Assembly (NCBI GenBank): GCA_010094045.1
Contig: ML986588.1
Coordinates: 248,001 to 312,000 of the forward strand
Origin: Lojkania enalia
Taxonomy: Eukaryota; Ascomycota; Dothideomycetes; Pleosporales
DNA: 64,000 nucleotides
Direction of reading: 5' to 3'
The notes beneath the pieces are model-generated. The model searched no databases, was not told the DNA's origin, and was given only the letters and a program-made list of their open reading frames with translations. Of the stretch, positions 34,144 through 46,300 are shown in pieces; within the stretch, counting starts at the first letter, position 1, and each line of letters opens with the position of its first letter. A program made the translations under genes and the position numbers.

Positions 34144-35251
34144 TATCCCTTTACCAGTTCCAGTTGCAGAAGGTCGTCCAGATGGCAGATATCAGGTTAG
34201 GGAGTGACGAGTCGGCGTAGCAAAGACTACTCTTGTTCTGCCACGCCATTCCTCATATCTATGAGACTTTATACTTATGGAGGAGACTGCAGCATTTCCG
34301 ACATCTCATCGGTCGTCGGTTTTCGGGGATACGCTCACGAAGAATCGGTGGGCCGACTCGGTTACTGCTACGCTCCAAACTGTAGCCATTCATTCCATAT
34401 TCGTACGAGTAGATACGGACTAAGCCAAATGAAGCAAGCGTGATAGAGAGGTTGAGCGAATACACCGAAAGGACCGAATCTACCGGGGATAGGCTCCGAA
34501 ACCACAAAGGTACTTAGCGACTGTATCCTGCAGCCAGTGTCTACAAACCTCCATATTCTACTAGAAACTGTGCCGCAATAATCGACACCGATCAAGAACA
34601 CACACGCGGCGGGTGAATCTCACCCGCCGTGGACCGGTCCCGCAAGGCCCCACCGAGTTCCTAACTACGATGGGCAAGTGGCAAACTCCCGGCACCAGGT
34701 TCACGAATCATTGCCCCCGGTATCTCAGCCTTTTCTAAATACCCTCCCAGTCTCAATGTCAGCCTCAGGTACCACCACTCCGGTATATGTGCATATACGA
34801 GCTGCGTATGCGAATAGCAATTCGCAGAAATGTACCACAAATTGCTGTAAGCCTCCCTCTCGAACTGCAGTTCATTTGGATAATGATTGCTGTGCCTCAA
34901 CTACGGCTACAGTAATTTGTTGTGCATCTACCATGCCTCTCCCGCGTCTCAAACTCAAAAATAAGATTCCAAGATGAGCTATGTCCTTTTTTGTAAGGTG
35001 GAAGGAGCGCGTATAATTTGCGGATGCTGTTCTGTTCCTTCCGAGCCCCTGTATGTTCGGACGCGCGGACGCATGCGGGAGGCACAGCAATGGGATGAAG
35101 AGCCGGGCTAGAAATCCTTCGAATTTGAAGCTGTCTCGGCAGCCAAATAATAGCTGCCATTCGGGTGCATAAGCGATGAGAGCTGGTGTATTTGAATACT
35201 GGAAAGCCCCCTTTGACTTGTTCTTTTCAGTGCGCCTCTCAGTTCGTCACC
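34144..35251. promoter_or_regulatory. Divergent promoter region of O-methyltransferase and FAD oxidase
   Basis: 1.1 kb between two divergent start codons. It contains a perfect 10-bp inverted repeat at 34607-34629 and an adjacent 10-bp self-palindrome (GGACCGGTCC, 34631-34640). No coding frame is supported. Confidence 0.6.
34607..34629. promoter_or_regulatory. Perfect CGG/CCG palindrome, candidate Zn2Cys6 operator
   Basis: The left arm CGGCGGGTGA (34607-34616) and right arm TCACCCGCCG (34620-34629) are exact reverse complements separated by ATC. CGG and CCG half-sites in inverted orientation are the standard recognition pattern of fungal Zn(II)2Cys6 regulators. The location between an O-methyltransferase and an oxidase fits a pathway-specific operator. 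Binding is inferred, not shown. Confidence 0.55.
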
Positions 35252-37310
35252 ATGTTGTCATTTGTGCAGTCTGTCTCTCTTTTCTTCCTTGCTTCTCAAT
35301 CTGTCTTGGCGTACAACTTCCCGTATGAGAGTGTGCAATTGAAAGATGCCGACGTTAGGAAGAATCCGGACATCGCTTTTGGCAAGCGACCATTAAAGTA
35401 CCAAGCCAAATGCAAAACCTTCCCTGGTGATGCGAATTGGCCATCAGTAGAGAGATGGGCTGCCTTCAATACTAGTTTGGATGGAGCCCTGGTTCGGGGC
35501 ATTCCACCTGCAGCTTCCTGCTATGAGGGCCCATACTACGACGCGACCAAATGTGCGGAAACTCAGGCGGGGCAATTTCAATCGCTTTGGGCGTAAGCTT
35601 CGTACTTTTTTTTTTCGGAGTATTTCGTTCTGGATGCTGATGTTTCACAGTCAAGAAGATCCTATCATCCCATATATGCAATGGCAGCTGGGCAATCCTT
35701 GTCCAGTGCCTCCTCTCGGCACAACGCCTCCAGCTGCAGCCTGTAATATCACAAGCTACCCTGCTTATGCTGTCAACGCCACGACTGTGAAACAGATTCA
35801 AGCCGCTGTTAATTTTGCACGAAACTATAACATTCGTCTTGTGATCAAGTATGCATTGTTCCATTCGCTCTTTTAGGCAGTCGCTTACGAATACTAGAAA
35901 CACTGGGCACGATTTCGTTGGAAGGGCCACAGGCGGCGGAGCGCTGCTTGTTTGGACACACAAGCTCAAAGCATTTGAGAGCCTTACCTCCTTCAAGGTT
36001 GGAAAATACAAGGGTAAGGCTGCTCGTGTGGGTGCCGCACTTCAGCAATATGACCAGCATAACTATATGCGGGAATACGACATTACTATGTTAGCGCCTG
36101 GTTCAACGACTGTTGGCTCTTTTGGTGGCTATATGCAAGGTGGTGGCTTCTCGACCATTGTTACGGGCAAGCTAGGCCTTATGGCTGACCAGGTGCTTGG
36201 ACTTGAAATTGTCACCGCGGATGGCAAGTTCGTTCATGCCGATCCTTATAAGAATACAGACCTGTTCTGGGCAATTCGAGGAGGCGGACCAAGTAAGCTA
36301 TAACTACTACACGGAATTGCATGTCACTGACTAAACGGTTAGGCAATTTCGGTATCGTCACGTCTGCTGTTATCAAAACATATGACGTTCTCCCCATTTC
36401 TGTCGTTGATCTTACATTCCAAACCAACCCAATAACTAGCAACACCTCTACTGGCGTCCAGGTTCCTGACGAAGTATTTTGGAAGGGCATCCAGATTTAC
36501 TTCTCGAAACTTGTTCAATGGACTGATGCGAAAGGGGTCGGATGGAACTACATCTACACCGTGGCACCCACTGCTACCACCAAGCGTACCTTTGAATTCA
36601 TTGGTCAAGTCAACCTCCCCGGCTTCACTGCTGCCAAGGCCAAAGAATTCGTCGCTCCGCTCTATGCAGAATTGCAAGCTGCCGGTATCAACTTGACGCA
36701 GCCAGATCCCAAGTACTTCGCATCTTATCCCGAACAAGCGTTCCGCCCCCAGGGAATCGGCGAGGTAGTCGGGAATGGCCGCTTTACCTCGCGCCTTCTT
36801 CCTCGTGATAACTTTTTGAACCCTAAAGGGAGCAAGTTCCAGAAGATCATGGCCGCAATACGCTCATGGGTCGAGGAGGGTGGTTACACATTCCACTCTG
36901 TGGACTTTACTCCTACCGAGAAACTAGCAGGTTGGCCAGGCAAAGACAGCGCTGTCAACCCGCATCTCCGTAAATCAATTGCGCACTTCACAGGTTTTGA
37001 CTTCGCTTCCTATGGCCCTGATGCTTCTCCTGCTCAGCAGATCGAGTCACACAAGCGCCTCGACTCCTATGCACAGAAGTTCAGGGATGCGACTCCTGGA
37101 AGCGGCGCATACATGAACGAGGCCGATGTCGAGGAGCCGAACTGGAAGGAGAGCTTCTACGGAGACAACTACCACCGGCTCTACCAAATTAAGAAGGCCA
37201 GGGATCCTTGGGGTGTGTTCTACGCTGTTACTATGGTAGCGAGCGATGAATGGTACGTTCAAGGTACGCAGGGGCTGCCATCGCAGCAAGGCAGGCTTTG
37301 CAGAAAGTAA
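35252..37310 (+). CDS. Secreted FAD-linked oxidase (berberine-bridge-enzyme-like, PCMH fold)
   Basis: Four exons (35252-35592, 35651-35848, 35898-36292, 36343-37310), phase-matched, give 633 aa. Residues 1-20 (MLSFVQSVSLFFLASQSVLA) are a signal peptide. The PCMH-type FAD domain shows the loop IKNTGHDFVGR, whose His is the usual covalent 8-alpha flavin attachment point. It also shows LAPGSTTVGSFGGYMQGGG, GLMADQVLGLEIVTADG and GGGPSNFGIVTS. The second flavin-linking Cys of bicovalent enzymes is not seen in that loop. The C-terminal BBE segment has NWKESFYGDNYHRLYQIKKARDPWGVF, here the usual NY-x-R-L substrate-loop end. Such enzymes oxidise alcohols, amines or phenolic intermediates. It is divergently paired with the O-methyltransferase, so both may act on the same metabolite. 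Confidence 0.92.
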
Positions 37311-39205
37311 ATAGCTGCTAAGACTTAAGTGTAAATACTGAAAGTGTTCTTGCAAATTGGTGTCTATTGTGATATGGGTGGACCTTGTCACGATATTATA
37401 CGACAACACTATGGACGAATTCAAGTACATATTGCAATCCAAGCATTTTCTATTCTGGAAACGCTCGAAGCACGGTCAACTATGGCATTGATCAGTTGAC
37501 ATTTAATTTAGCAGTGGGATCTAAAAAGCGAAGCCGGAAGTAGCGGGAACGCGATCCTCCTTTCCCTTACGCTACTCGCAGAACCCACTTTCCCCGACCC
37601 GCACGGATCGGTGCGAGAAAAGGCCGCAACAGGGAAGTTTGTGGGGCTGGCGTGAGCGGACGATGCCCCATGTGTGATAGAATGACAAGGCCTGCAGATA
37701 CGAAGATCCCAACCACGTGTCCTCGTGCCTACCCACGTGCTGGGCGACTGAAATTTGTGCAGGATGTTGTTGGTCCGGGAGTCAATGCAATCTCCCTCCG
37801 AAGGAGATATTCAGAGGGAAACAAACCGCGCCGCTAGCGCTGTTACAAGGGCCTGAAAAGCACCTCTAGGAGTTGGGCGGGTCGAGAAGGGTCTGAAGGT
37901 TGCCTCCTCCAAATAATAGGTTAACCGCCACGGGCCAATTCCCCAACACAGGGATAATTCTTTCTCGTGCGTTGCCAGGACCATAATATTGCAGCACCTC
38001 GCTCAGAAGAGGATCGATCGCGGTTATTCGGCATTGTGGGTTGTCGCCTATAACTCCCATTAAATGATCCAGTCAGAACCTTACAGCTTCAACCATGCAT
38101 CGATACCTCATCACGATCAATAGGAAATACGAGGGATTACGAGGGTCTTTTTAATCAATTTATCGGCCATACATACGTCTAAATCGCATGTAACAATGCT
38201 TTCCCCGTATGAATAGCGTTTACTGACGGGCTACCTCAGCGCGTTAAGCCAGATTGGGCACTGGATACACGAATTCTCGTATTTCCTGTCGATCGTTGCA
38301 CCTAAAACCAAAAATTTAGAGCTGTACCAAAGCCCGGGGCTCTGGATATCGAGCAAATGCCTGATTAATCTAGATAAGTCTAAATTCACAGATAAGGCAA
38401 AACGTCCGCAGACTAGTGGTGTTCTCGGGAACTCTCTGAGACTCTGACTGGCCATGGGTTCTGGCTAAGCCAGGGTGGCCTAGAACTTGCTTTGGGCGTT
38501 TACCTGGAAAATCGATTAGAATACCGGCGTGTCGCACGTTGCCACCATTTATAGAATATCTCGGTAGGCAAGTGCATGAGCGCAAATCGACCTCAAGTGT
38601 TGGAATTTAGCTTATCGATACGCTAACCTGTTTGTAACCTAGAGCAAAAGGCTAACCCTCTACTCCAGTGTACAATGTTGCTTATAAGCTTACACTATTT
38701 ACAACCAAGGTATTCTTTTATACACGACCAATGTATAGGTATGGGCTACATCCTTGCATCTCCTATGAGCAGTGGTAGGCAGGTGTTCAAGCCTTGTATT
38801 AAAAAAAGTGGTAGAGGTGGCTGCATAGTGGGAGGCAGCGTGTAATCTCTTGGGGAAGTTTGCCGGAGTCTACATTTACTATCTATAAAGCTCTATGCTC
38901 TCGTAGTGGGGATATCATTTATCAATTCAGCCAATGGCACCCCGGACTTTGAATTGCTGGAAAGTCCCTTACAACCCAATCACAGGGAGTGCTAGAATTC
39001 GAGATGTTACTTCCGTAATGTCATCACATGACTCAAGTAATCACCTTCAAGGTCGACCGTGAATTTACTGCTTGCGTGAGTGCCTCGCTGCCCCTAGCTC
39101 TTATTAGGTAAGCGACGTGATTTTGTCATTAAATAAAAGACTCAATGCAATTGAACTTCACAGCAACACCAACCCAAGTCCCTCAATTCCTACTTAGGTA
39201 CAGGC
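37311..39205. other. Intergenic region without recognisable features
   Basis: 1.9 kb. Only short frames with no family resemblance were found. The last ~100 bp upstream of 39206 is the probable promoter or leader of the zinc-knuckle gene. Confidence 0.5.
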
Positions 39206-40117
39206 ATGGATAGATCTTTCGATTCGTACAGCAGCGTCGAGTACGGCGGAGTTAATCGCAGTCTCCTTCAATACCTTGAATCACTCCCGGAATATCCTAG
39301 CCACGAGCGACATAACACCTCCGGAAATGGATGCAGGAGGCGTGACTATGTTAACGGCGAAGCATCTCAATCTCGACAAAGTACTCGACTGGACGAGAAT
39401 CTGACTATGCAGAGCCACCTGCCCAACTGTAAGTTATTGAGATCATTCATAAAACTATTTTCTAAAAGTTACTATAGTCCAATTGCACATTGTGAACCAC
39501 CACGGCACGGTCAATGTCTATGGACACCCAGTCAAGCAACCACACGGTAAGCAGAACTTTCCACACTCGACTACTGTTTAATCAGCATCTTCCTAGCTCA
39601 CCATGACGATGCGCAAGGTCAACAACAGGGCCAAGGAGCCGTGAAGTCGCGTGGAACCAATTATCACCCTTCAGAGACACTATCTTCTGAACTAAGCAAT
39701 CGAGACGCTAGCGGGGGACGAACACTGCGTCCGATGCAGGCCGATGCCGGACAAATCATAAACGCTGAATTCCCAGCTCAAGCCAAGGAGAACTCGTCAC
39801 GTAGGTATGTTTAAATTGAAGAGGCCTACATATATAGGTCACTGCTAACATTAAAAAGGGTGCCTCAAAAGTACGAGAATTTTGCGTGCCATAACTGTAA
39901 TCTTGTTGGTCATTTCGCTAGAGACTGTCCAGAGCCGAAGGATTGGAGCAGAGTATGGTGCAGTAATTGCGGCCGAAAGGGTCATACAGCCAGGGTGCGT
40001 GTCTTCAAGTGTATATGCCTATTGCTGGTTACTCATCCAATCTAGCGTTGCAAGTGGTCACCTCCAGGAATCTCTTTTGAGGATACAGGACCAAATCATG
40101 CTGAATCACGCTGGTAG
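39206..40117 (+). CDS. Two-CCHC zinc-knuckle protein
   Basis: Five exons (39206-39428, 39478-39546, 39597-39804, 39859-39994, 40046-40117) with consistent phases give 235 aa. The N-terminal two thirds are polar and disordered (Gln, Ser and Arg-rich). The C-terminal end carries two retroviral-type zinc knuckles, CHNCNLVGHFARDC and CSNCGRKGHTARRC, both of pattern C-x2-C-x4-H-x4-C. Such knuckles bind single-stranded RNA or DNA; similar proteins work in RNA processing or as Air1/Air2-like cofactors, but this protein is too short and divergent to assign. The last Cys of knuckle 2 is encoded in the final exon, so splicing of the last intron is needed to complete it. It is a host-type multi-exon gene rather than a retroelement gag. 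Confidence 0.82.
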
Positions 40118-40966
40118 TATTGTCAACGCTGCCGACGACTAGAAACGAGGCCTATTATTAGCGTCATGGAGTACGTTATTGAACGTTGAATAAGGTGGAG
40201 TTGAGAAAGGGAGAAGCGCAGAGAGAAGTGTGCAAATTGAAAGGCAGATTTTTGAGGTGGGGGTTGCCTATCTGAACTTTGGTACGGCCCCCTCGTGTCG
40301 CCATTGCAAACCGTGGATCCTTACGACATTCAACCGAGGAATTTTGACAATACCCTTTCCTGGATTTGGGGATGAGATGATTTCTCACTATGACTCCGGG
40401 TTCCATGTGTAGGAAATATTAGGCCGTGTAGGCTGCAACTCGCAGACCGGGAGGACAATTCATATAACTAGAGAATCTGAACGCCCGATTCACATCTTAT
40501 TTATGTCGAGCCTTCTGACAGAGATTTTGGAAAGCTTCGGTGATGTAACTAGCAGGGATTTTTCGAATCAAATGCGCTACTAGTGTCGTTTTTTCCAGTA
40601 GAAAGAAATTGCTCACAGCGGATATTTCCACCGAAAATATATCGGCGAAACCAATTCGTCCGCGGCGCCGGTCAATGCTGCATAAAAATTTCTACTATTG
40701 CGTCGCCTATTGTCTAAAATAGAGAATAAGTAATTAGGATTAGTGGCAAAGTGAAAGTGCTTGAAGCGAGGGTAAATAATAGTTTCGCCGGCGTAGCGCA
40801 CTTTATAGATACTTTCACGAGCCAACCGGAGTCAACCGCTGCCAACTCTATCCAGATCACGACGAAAGGGCTACCACCATCTCCGGAGATTCAATTTGGC
40901 TTACCACCACCTCTTTAAAACTCTCTTCAGGATTTCACTACTACGCCAGTGGAGAATCCCTGAATT
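40118..40966. other. Intergenic region
   Basis: 0.85 kb. Overlapping frames of 60-76 codons on both strands near 40176-40412 are not supported. The final part is the presumed promoter of the next gene. Confidence 0.5.
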
Positions 40967-42543
40967 ATGTCTCATTCTACCGGCACGATGATGGTCTCCG
41001 ATTTCACTATATCCCGCGATACTCAGAGCATCACCCAGTTCTTTATTCCTCCAACCACGCCTTCGAAGTCAACGTTAGAGCCTTCCCAAGACTCAAACTC
41101 AAGACAATCTCGCGGGCCTTCTGAAGAGATGGAACTATTGCTGACAAGGAAACTGAACCTCGTTGGGAGGATTAAGTTCCTTCCTCTCTACAATGATCTT
41201 AAGCACAGCCGTCCCAGAACCCCACAGCTACGGTTCGCAGCAGACTCGGTGAGATCAGGCTTGATTAGCAAGATTCAACTGGCCATCAAACGAGCGGGGC
41301 GTTGCCTAGGGTTCGATATAGTAGACCGTGGTAAACAAGATCTCGAAGTCCGAGTAAGTTTCTCAAAAGTCATACACGAGTATAGCTAATGTCTCTTCAG
41401 CGACGTGACATGGGCCCTGGCTGCAAAACACATAGTCACTCTGTCGCTCATATTTACATTGAATTATGGGGAGGTGCAGGTCGCCACCCGAAAGATTATT
41501 CAAGGTCGGGGGTCCCGCCAACCGTTAGCCTTATAGATTCCAAGGGGAGACAGATGTTCATACTCAAATCCCCCGATAACATTTGGATGCTCTTTCTTGC
41601 TGTCCTAGACTGCGAAGTCGAGTTTGTCACCCGTCAATTGGCAGCGACAGGAAATCTGGTCCCAAAAGTCTCGCGAGAGGAGATGCTTAGCAGCTTCCGA
41701 GATAATATGCATGGTAAAGACCCGTTCCTCGACGAAGCCTTGTTCAACCTGGAGCGTAATGACCTTTATGGGACCGTTTTGAATTTGACGAAGGCGTTAG
41801 CTCTAAGACCTTCCGTATGCGATTGTGGTGCTATGGATAGCGACCACGTCAAAATTGGTCTGGAACATGTTTTCCACTGGAACGCAGCTATTGCCGCATC
41901 CCACAAGACCCGACAATTATCCCTGAGCCTCGATTGCCAAGAATACAATATCGAGGTCTCCACTGGCCAAGAGGGCCGTCATATCATCTACAAGTTTTTC
42001 CAGGATATTCTAAAAGCTTACAATGAGGAGGTGAATAATGAGTCGAAACGCCTTAGCAAATCTATCCGCGAGTGGAATGGTAACAAAGCTAGTAGACCTC
42101 CGGCCAAACAGATCCCGACGCCAGAGGAGGTTCGTCAACAGACCAAGGAAAGTCTGGGGAAAAGAAAAGCCGTAAAACATGCCCTGCGAGTTGCGGCGAC
42201 GAAGAAAAGGGCTCGGCAGTCGGGCGAGCCTCCAAGCAACGAGACCAATCCTCCACCCGGCAAACAAAACCGAAGCGAACCACCCCCATCGCTCATATCA
42301 CCAATTACTTTCCCTGATAAACTCGAGGAAGAGGAAGATGAAGATGAAGAAGAACGGATGGCGGAGGAAAAGCGGGACTCGACCTTGAAAAGGGTTCGGG
42401 AAACTCTTTCGGCGGAAACGGACAGGGAACTTACGCCAAACGAAATCCATACACGGGCAATCCAAGAAGTCCTTACACAGATGAGAGCCGATGTAAAGCA
42501 AAAGATGGAAAGGAATATAAGGCCAATAAGAAGGAAAAAGTAA
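40967..42543 (+). CDS. Unrecognised 509 aa protein with basic, acidic and coiled C-terminal region
   Basis: Two exons (40967-41353, 41401-42543), joined by a 47 nt phase-0 GTAAGT...TTCAG intron, give 509 aa. Residues ~1-60 are polar and disordered (Ser, Thr, Pro). The middle (~130-330) looks folded, with segments such as HIYIELWGGAG, FILKSPDNIWMLFLAVLD and a CDCGAMDSDH stretch. The last ~170 residues contain a bipartite-type basic stretch (GKRKAVKHALRVAATKKRAR), an acidic run (EEEEDEDEEE) and a probable coiled-coil with a basic end. A nuclear location is likely. No domain family was recognised. Confidence 0.75.
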
Positions 42544-42962
42544 TCGACGCCTCGAGTGCCCCGATCTGTTTTTGAAAGATTGTTGACAAGTATAAAAAAA
42601 ATGAAATAGAGAAGTTTTCTTTTGTGCCATGTATTATATTTTTGGGTGCCAATTTTTCCTCTTAGGCTGTCTACACATTTCAATATAGTATACACTTCCA
42701 TGCACGCCGGTCTTGAAGATGGATAGATTCGTATTACGGATCTATTGTGGCAAAAGTATTGTGAACTCCGCCAACTTAAGTAGGTTGAAACTTGGAGCTT
42801 CCAAATATACACAAAGTTTGGAGCTTGAAACTTGATCAAAAAGCTTCCGATGTTCTCTGTGATTACTTTGAACCCATAGACTCTCGCTCGACTAGGATCA
42901 TTTCGTCTTATCCACGATTCCGGTGGTCTGCCATCCCCACATCCGCGATGACTTGAAGGGAT

Positions 42963-43328
42963 TCATGCGGTAGTATCACTGGCTGCACCTTCCCCTGGTT
43001 TAAGTCCCTGCGATAGGCCGTGAACAAGCTGTTGGCCCATAATCCTAGACAATTCCATGGAGTACGCCCTTCTCCTCGCAACCGGATCTTGCAGTTCTTG
43101 CGATTTCTTTGCTCTTCGCATTTCGTGAGTTGATGACTTGCTTCTTGAAAGGCTTTCAGGATTAGTTGATCGATCGCTTGGTTCGCATTCTTTTGTTGTC
43201 GATCGAGGGTAGGGTTGAGGTATTGAAATAGAATCTCGTAAATCGCGCGATGAGTTTGAGCGTAAAGATGATGAATCCGAGAATGTGCGGTGCTCAGGTG
43301 ATTCAAGCGAAGGATTCCGCATTGACAT
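42963..43328 (-). CDS. Doubtful small Ser/Arg-rich hypothetical protein
   Basis: A single-exon frame of 121 codons starts at ATG 43328 (a second ATG is at 43322). The composition is typical of disordered fungal proteins (SPEHRTFSDSSSLRSNSS), with a more ordered end (RRRAYSMELSRIMGQQLVHGL). An overlapping frame on the same strand (43306-42908) also reads as protein, so which is real cannot be decided by eye. No upstream exon or family was recognised. Confidence 0.3.
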   Translation of the reverse strand: MSMRNPSLESPEHRTFSDSSSLRSNSSRDLRDSISIPQPYPRSTTKECEPSDRSTNPESLSRSKSSTHEMRRAKKSQELQDPVARRRAYSMELSRIMGQQLVHGLSQGLKPGEGAASDTTA

Positions 43329-46300
43329 TTTGCGCGGTCGCTTGTCTTTTGATCTTCTTTCGTAGGTCGAGGTATTTCACGGACGTAGTCCTTTGTGGAT
43401 AGCGTGGAACTAATAGTTACGCCAATCTAAGAGGTCGATCTTGTCTTTTAAGCATACTACCTTCGAATGAATTGCAGAAAATCCTGAAAAGTCGCACCGG
43501 ATTTGCGGCAAATGTACGTCACTTAGTCGCAACTAAGCCACCATGGACGCCTTTGTCCATCTTGGCTGCATCGGGATAAAGCCTTGGCCACATGAGGAAA
43601 CGATTACCGACCAATCAGTATTCGTTCCTGGTGTTGTGGAGAAATCGTACGTTGCTTAAAGACGGATAGAAGGTTGCCGGTTGTCACAAAAACATGGTGA
43701 TGTGAATACGAGGCCCCCAAGAACTGAGCCACTGTAGGTGATGTCATGTATCGCGACCCCGTTCGGTCTTGGTCTTGGCAACATCTGACACGCGAGACTC
43801 TTACCTGTTCCAGCACGGCCTAACCCAACCTCCATCAAGAGCAAGACAAAGCTTGCAGATTCAGATATTTATTCGCAACACCCTTCTATCTCATCGTTGA
43901 TTGAGGATATACCTACTTCTAGCGACTCTAGTCAACATTCACATCAACAAGCATAACCAAAGATACAATGACTTTGTTGTCATATCCTAGAGATTGAGTA
44001 TGTGGAAGGAATCAGGGAGTACTTTAGTAAGGAGAGCCAGTGACATATCATTCTAGAACAGACAAAAGAGAAACCCATTTTACAGATGACTGCTTGTTCT
44101 CAAACGTAAACATCCCCCCTTCCAATCACCAAAGGAATAATATCCATTGGTCCGACTACTGTAATCCATCCCCTGAGCTTGATACCGAATTATGGCCATG
44201 TCCCAAATCCTTCCTTTCATGCCTAATAGCTGCTCGCTTAGGTGTGTTTACAGTCTTGCACTTCGCTGCCTGCTGGCGAAAGTATGTAGTCCCTTGTATC
44301 GCCCCCGGTGTATCCCGTCGACCTAACATTTCATCGAAGAGTAGAGCGGTATATTGATATTGTACATATTTTAGCTGGCTCAAATTTGTCTTTGGAAGCA
44401 ATAATTGGCCGCTTATGGCCTTTGCATAACTCCCCCGCCAAGGCAGAATCCACCGAGGTGGTGTATGGGACCATCGACCTTGATATTTGCGGTGCTTGCT
44501 TCTTCTAGAAGGAACTAGGTGGCTGTGCTTACAGGTTACTGCTAGCAATCGAGGTTGGCTTCACTATGATCTCTGGTCAGTTCCTGCCTGGAGATAAGGG
44601 TCTTGAACGAAGGATCAAGCATACCCTGATACGTACGCCGAAATTGTCTTTTCTAGTCCTTACTGATATTGTCCAACTCGCTTCCCCTGGGCAAGAACTT
44701 AACCTTAAAGAGTAATTTTCTAGCCCAACTCGGCATACTCTGTATTTCTGTAGAAACTTTCTATTCGGGAGTAATGCTTTTCCTCCACTAGAAACATATT
44801 CACGAAGTGTCAGACTTGACCCTCTTCTCTGTCCGACGTCCCTGTGTTAGCTAGGTGCGGATAAATCCCTGAAGAGTAGGGGTGGACTGGAACAAATACC
44901 TGGAGCTCTATTTCTCCTACGAAGCTGAGAGAGAAGGATGAACAAAGATTACAGCACCTGCATGGGATCATCCAGGTCAAGTGGACAACAGGGACGCTCA
45001 AGAATATTGTGGACTTTGTAATCTAGCGTGGATATGGCAAAGTCCTCAATCCGTTATCAAATCCTGGTTCGCCGACGGCAGGGCGCCGAACGCGTTGTTG
45101 GGTCTCAACCACTTCCTAAACATCTGGGCAGCACACATTTTCTCTCTGACGGACCCTCCGGAGTGTGAGCATCTTGGAGGCCCCAATGGTTGAAAGTGTC
45201 AAGAATAAAGTGGGCATGACGATAGAGGGTCCTTGGCAGAGGATCTAATTGCTAAAGCCTCTGAGAGGGAGCGACCCATGCGCGTTAATGAAACATTCCT
45301 ACTGGCGAATAGGGGCAGTTACCGGTGGGCTAGATTTCTGCATTTTGCAGGCCAGCATGGCCAGTCAGACAGCACACCTTTCGAGTGCTTTGCGGGCTTA
45401 TGCAAATAGTCATCCAGCTATTTTTATAGATTCCGTCTGGCTGAAATTTATCTAATGCCTGAAAATAACTCAAGCGTTTGGGTAGCGATGAGAATATCAA
45501 GGGAAAGAAACACTAGTATAGTTGAATGCCTCGTGCCCCGGAAGGGAAGAGAGTTGTGGGTTACCGCACAATCCATTGCGGTCTCCCTATTCGGTAAGCA
45601 CCGAGGAGCTGCCTCTAGGAAGGCGGTAGTGGGAAGCCGCGCTCCTGAAACGTACTAAAGCCTTCCGCCTAATAATTATAAATATAAAATAGATGAAGAT
45701 AGTTCTGGAGCCATATATGTTCGAATGCGCCAGTCCTGCGTGATTGGCTGATACGGTGTTTTTTTACATTCATCCCAATATGATTCTACCCAAAAAATAA
45801 GATAGGAAGTGTGCATAGACGCGCCTCAAGACTATAACATCTCCTAGCTTGAACCAAAAGCAGTTTAAAAATGGTGAACAAAAGTCATACTTGAAGTGAT
45901 ATATTAGTAGTACGTGCGGGGTTTCCGTCACAGTAGTTACCAAGGTATGCTACAGCGTTCTTATTAGAGCTTTCTCGCCCTCCATTACTTGATCCCGTCA
46001 CCTCCACACCACCCCGACCTCACCACAACTCTTATCTCTCGCTAGACCTTTACAAGGTCTATCTGGCAACAATGTTGGAGCCTACATGGAAGAAAGAACC
46101 CACAGAAGGTGATGAGGATGGAAGCTGGGCGAGACCCGAAGCAAACAACTGTGAGAGTAGCCGTGGAGACGGGGCCCAACGGGAAGCAAGCTAAGGGGAT
46201 GGGAGCCGTACAGCAAATGAGAGAAGAGCGGCAGGCAAAACTAGCAAGCACAGAGAGGGCGCTCAAAGCCGCGATGAAAGGCCTGGGCTGGAAGTGAGTG

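Noticed and set aside
39206..40117. Zinc-knuckle gene as a retrotransposon gag
   Set aside because: Five exons with clean splice sites, and no protease, reverse transcriptase, integrase or LTRs nearby.
42908..43306. Alternative minus-strand frame overlapping the 121-codon ORF
   Set aside because: Could not be separated from the other frame; the one with ordinary disordered-protein composition was kept at low confidence.
44040..44548. ORFs of 105 and 130 codons on opposite strands
   Set aside because: They overlap each other, have no family resemblance and lie within the relic-rich desert.
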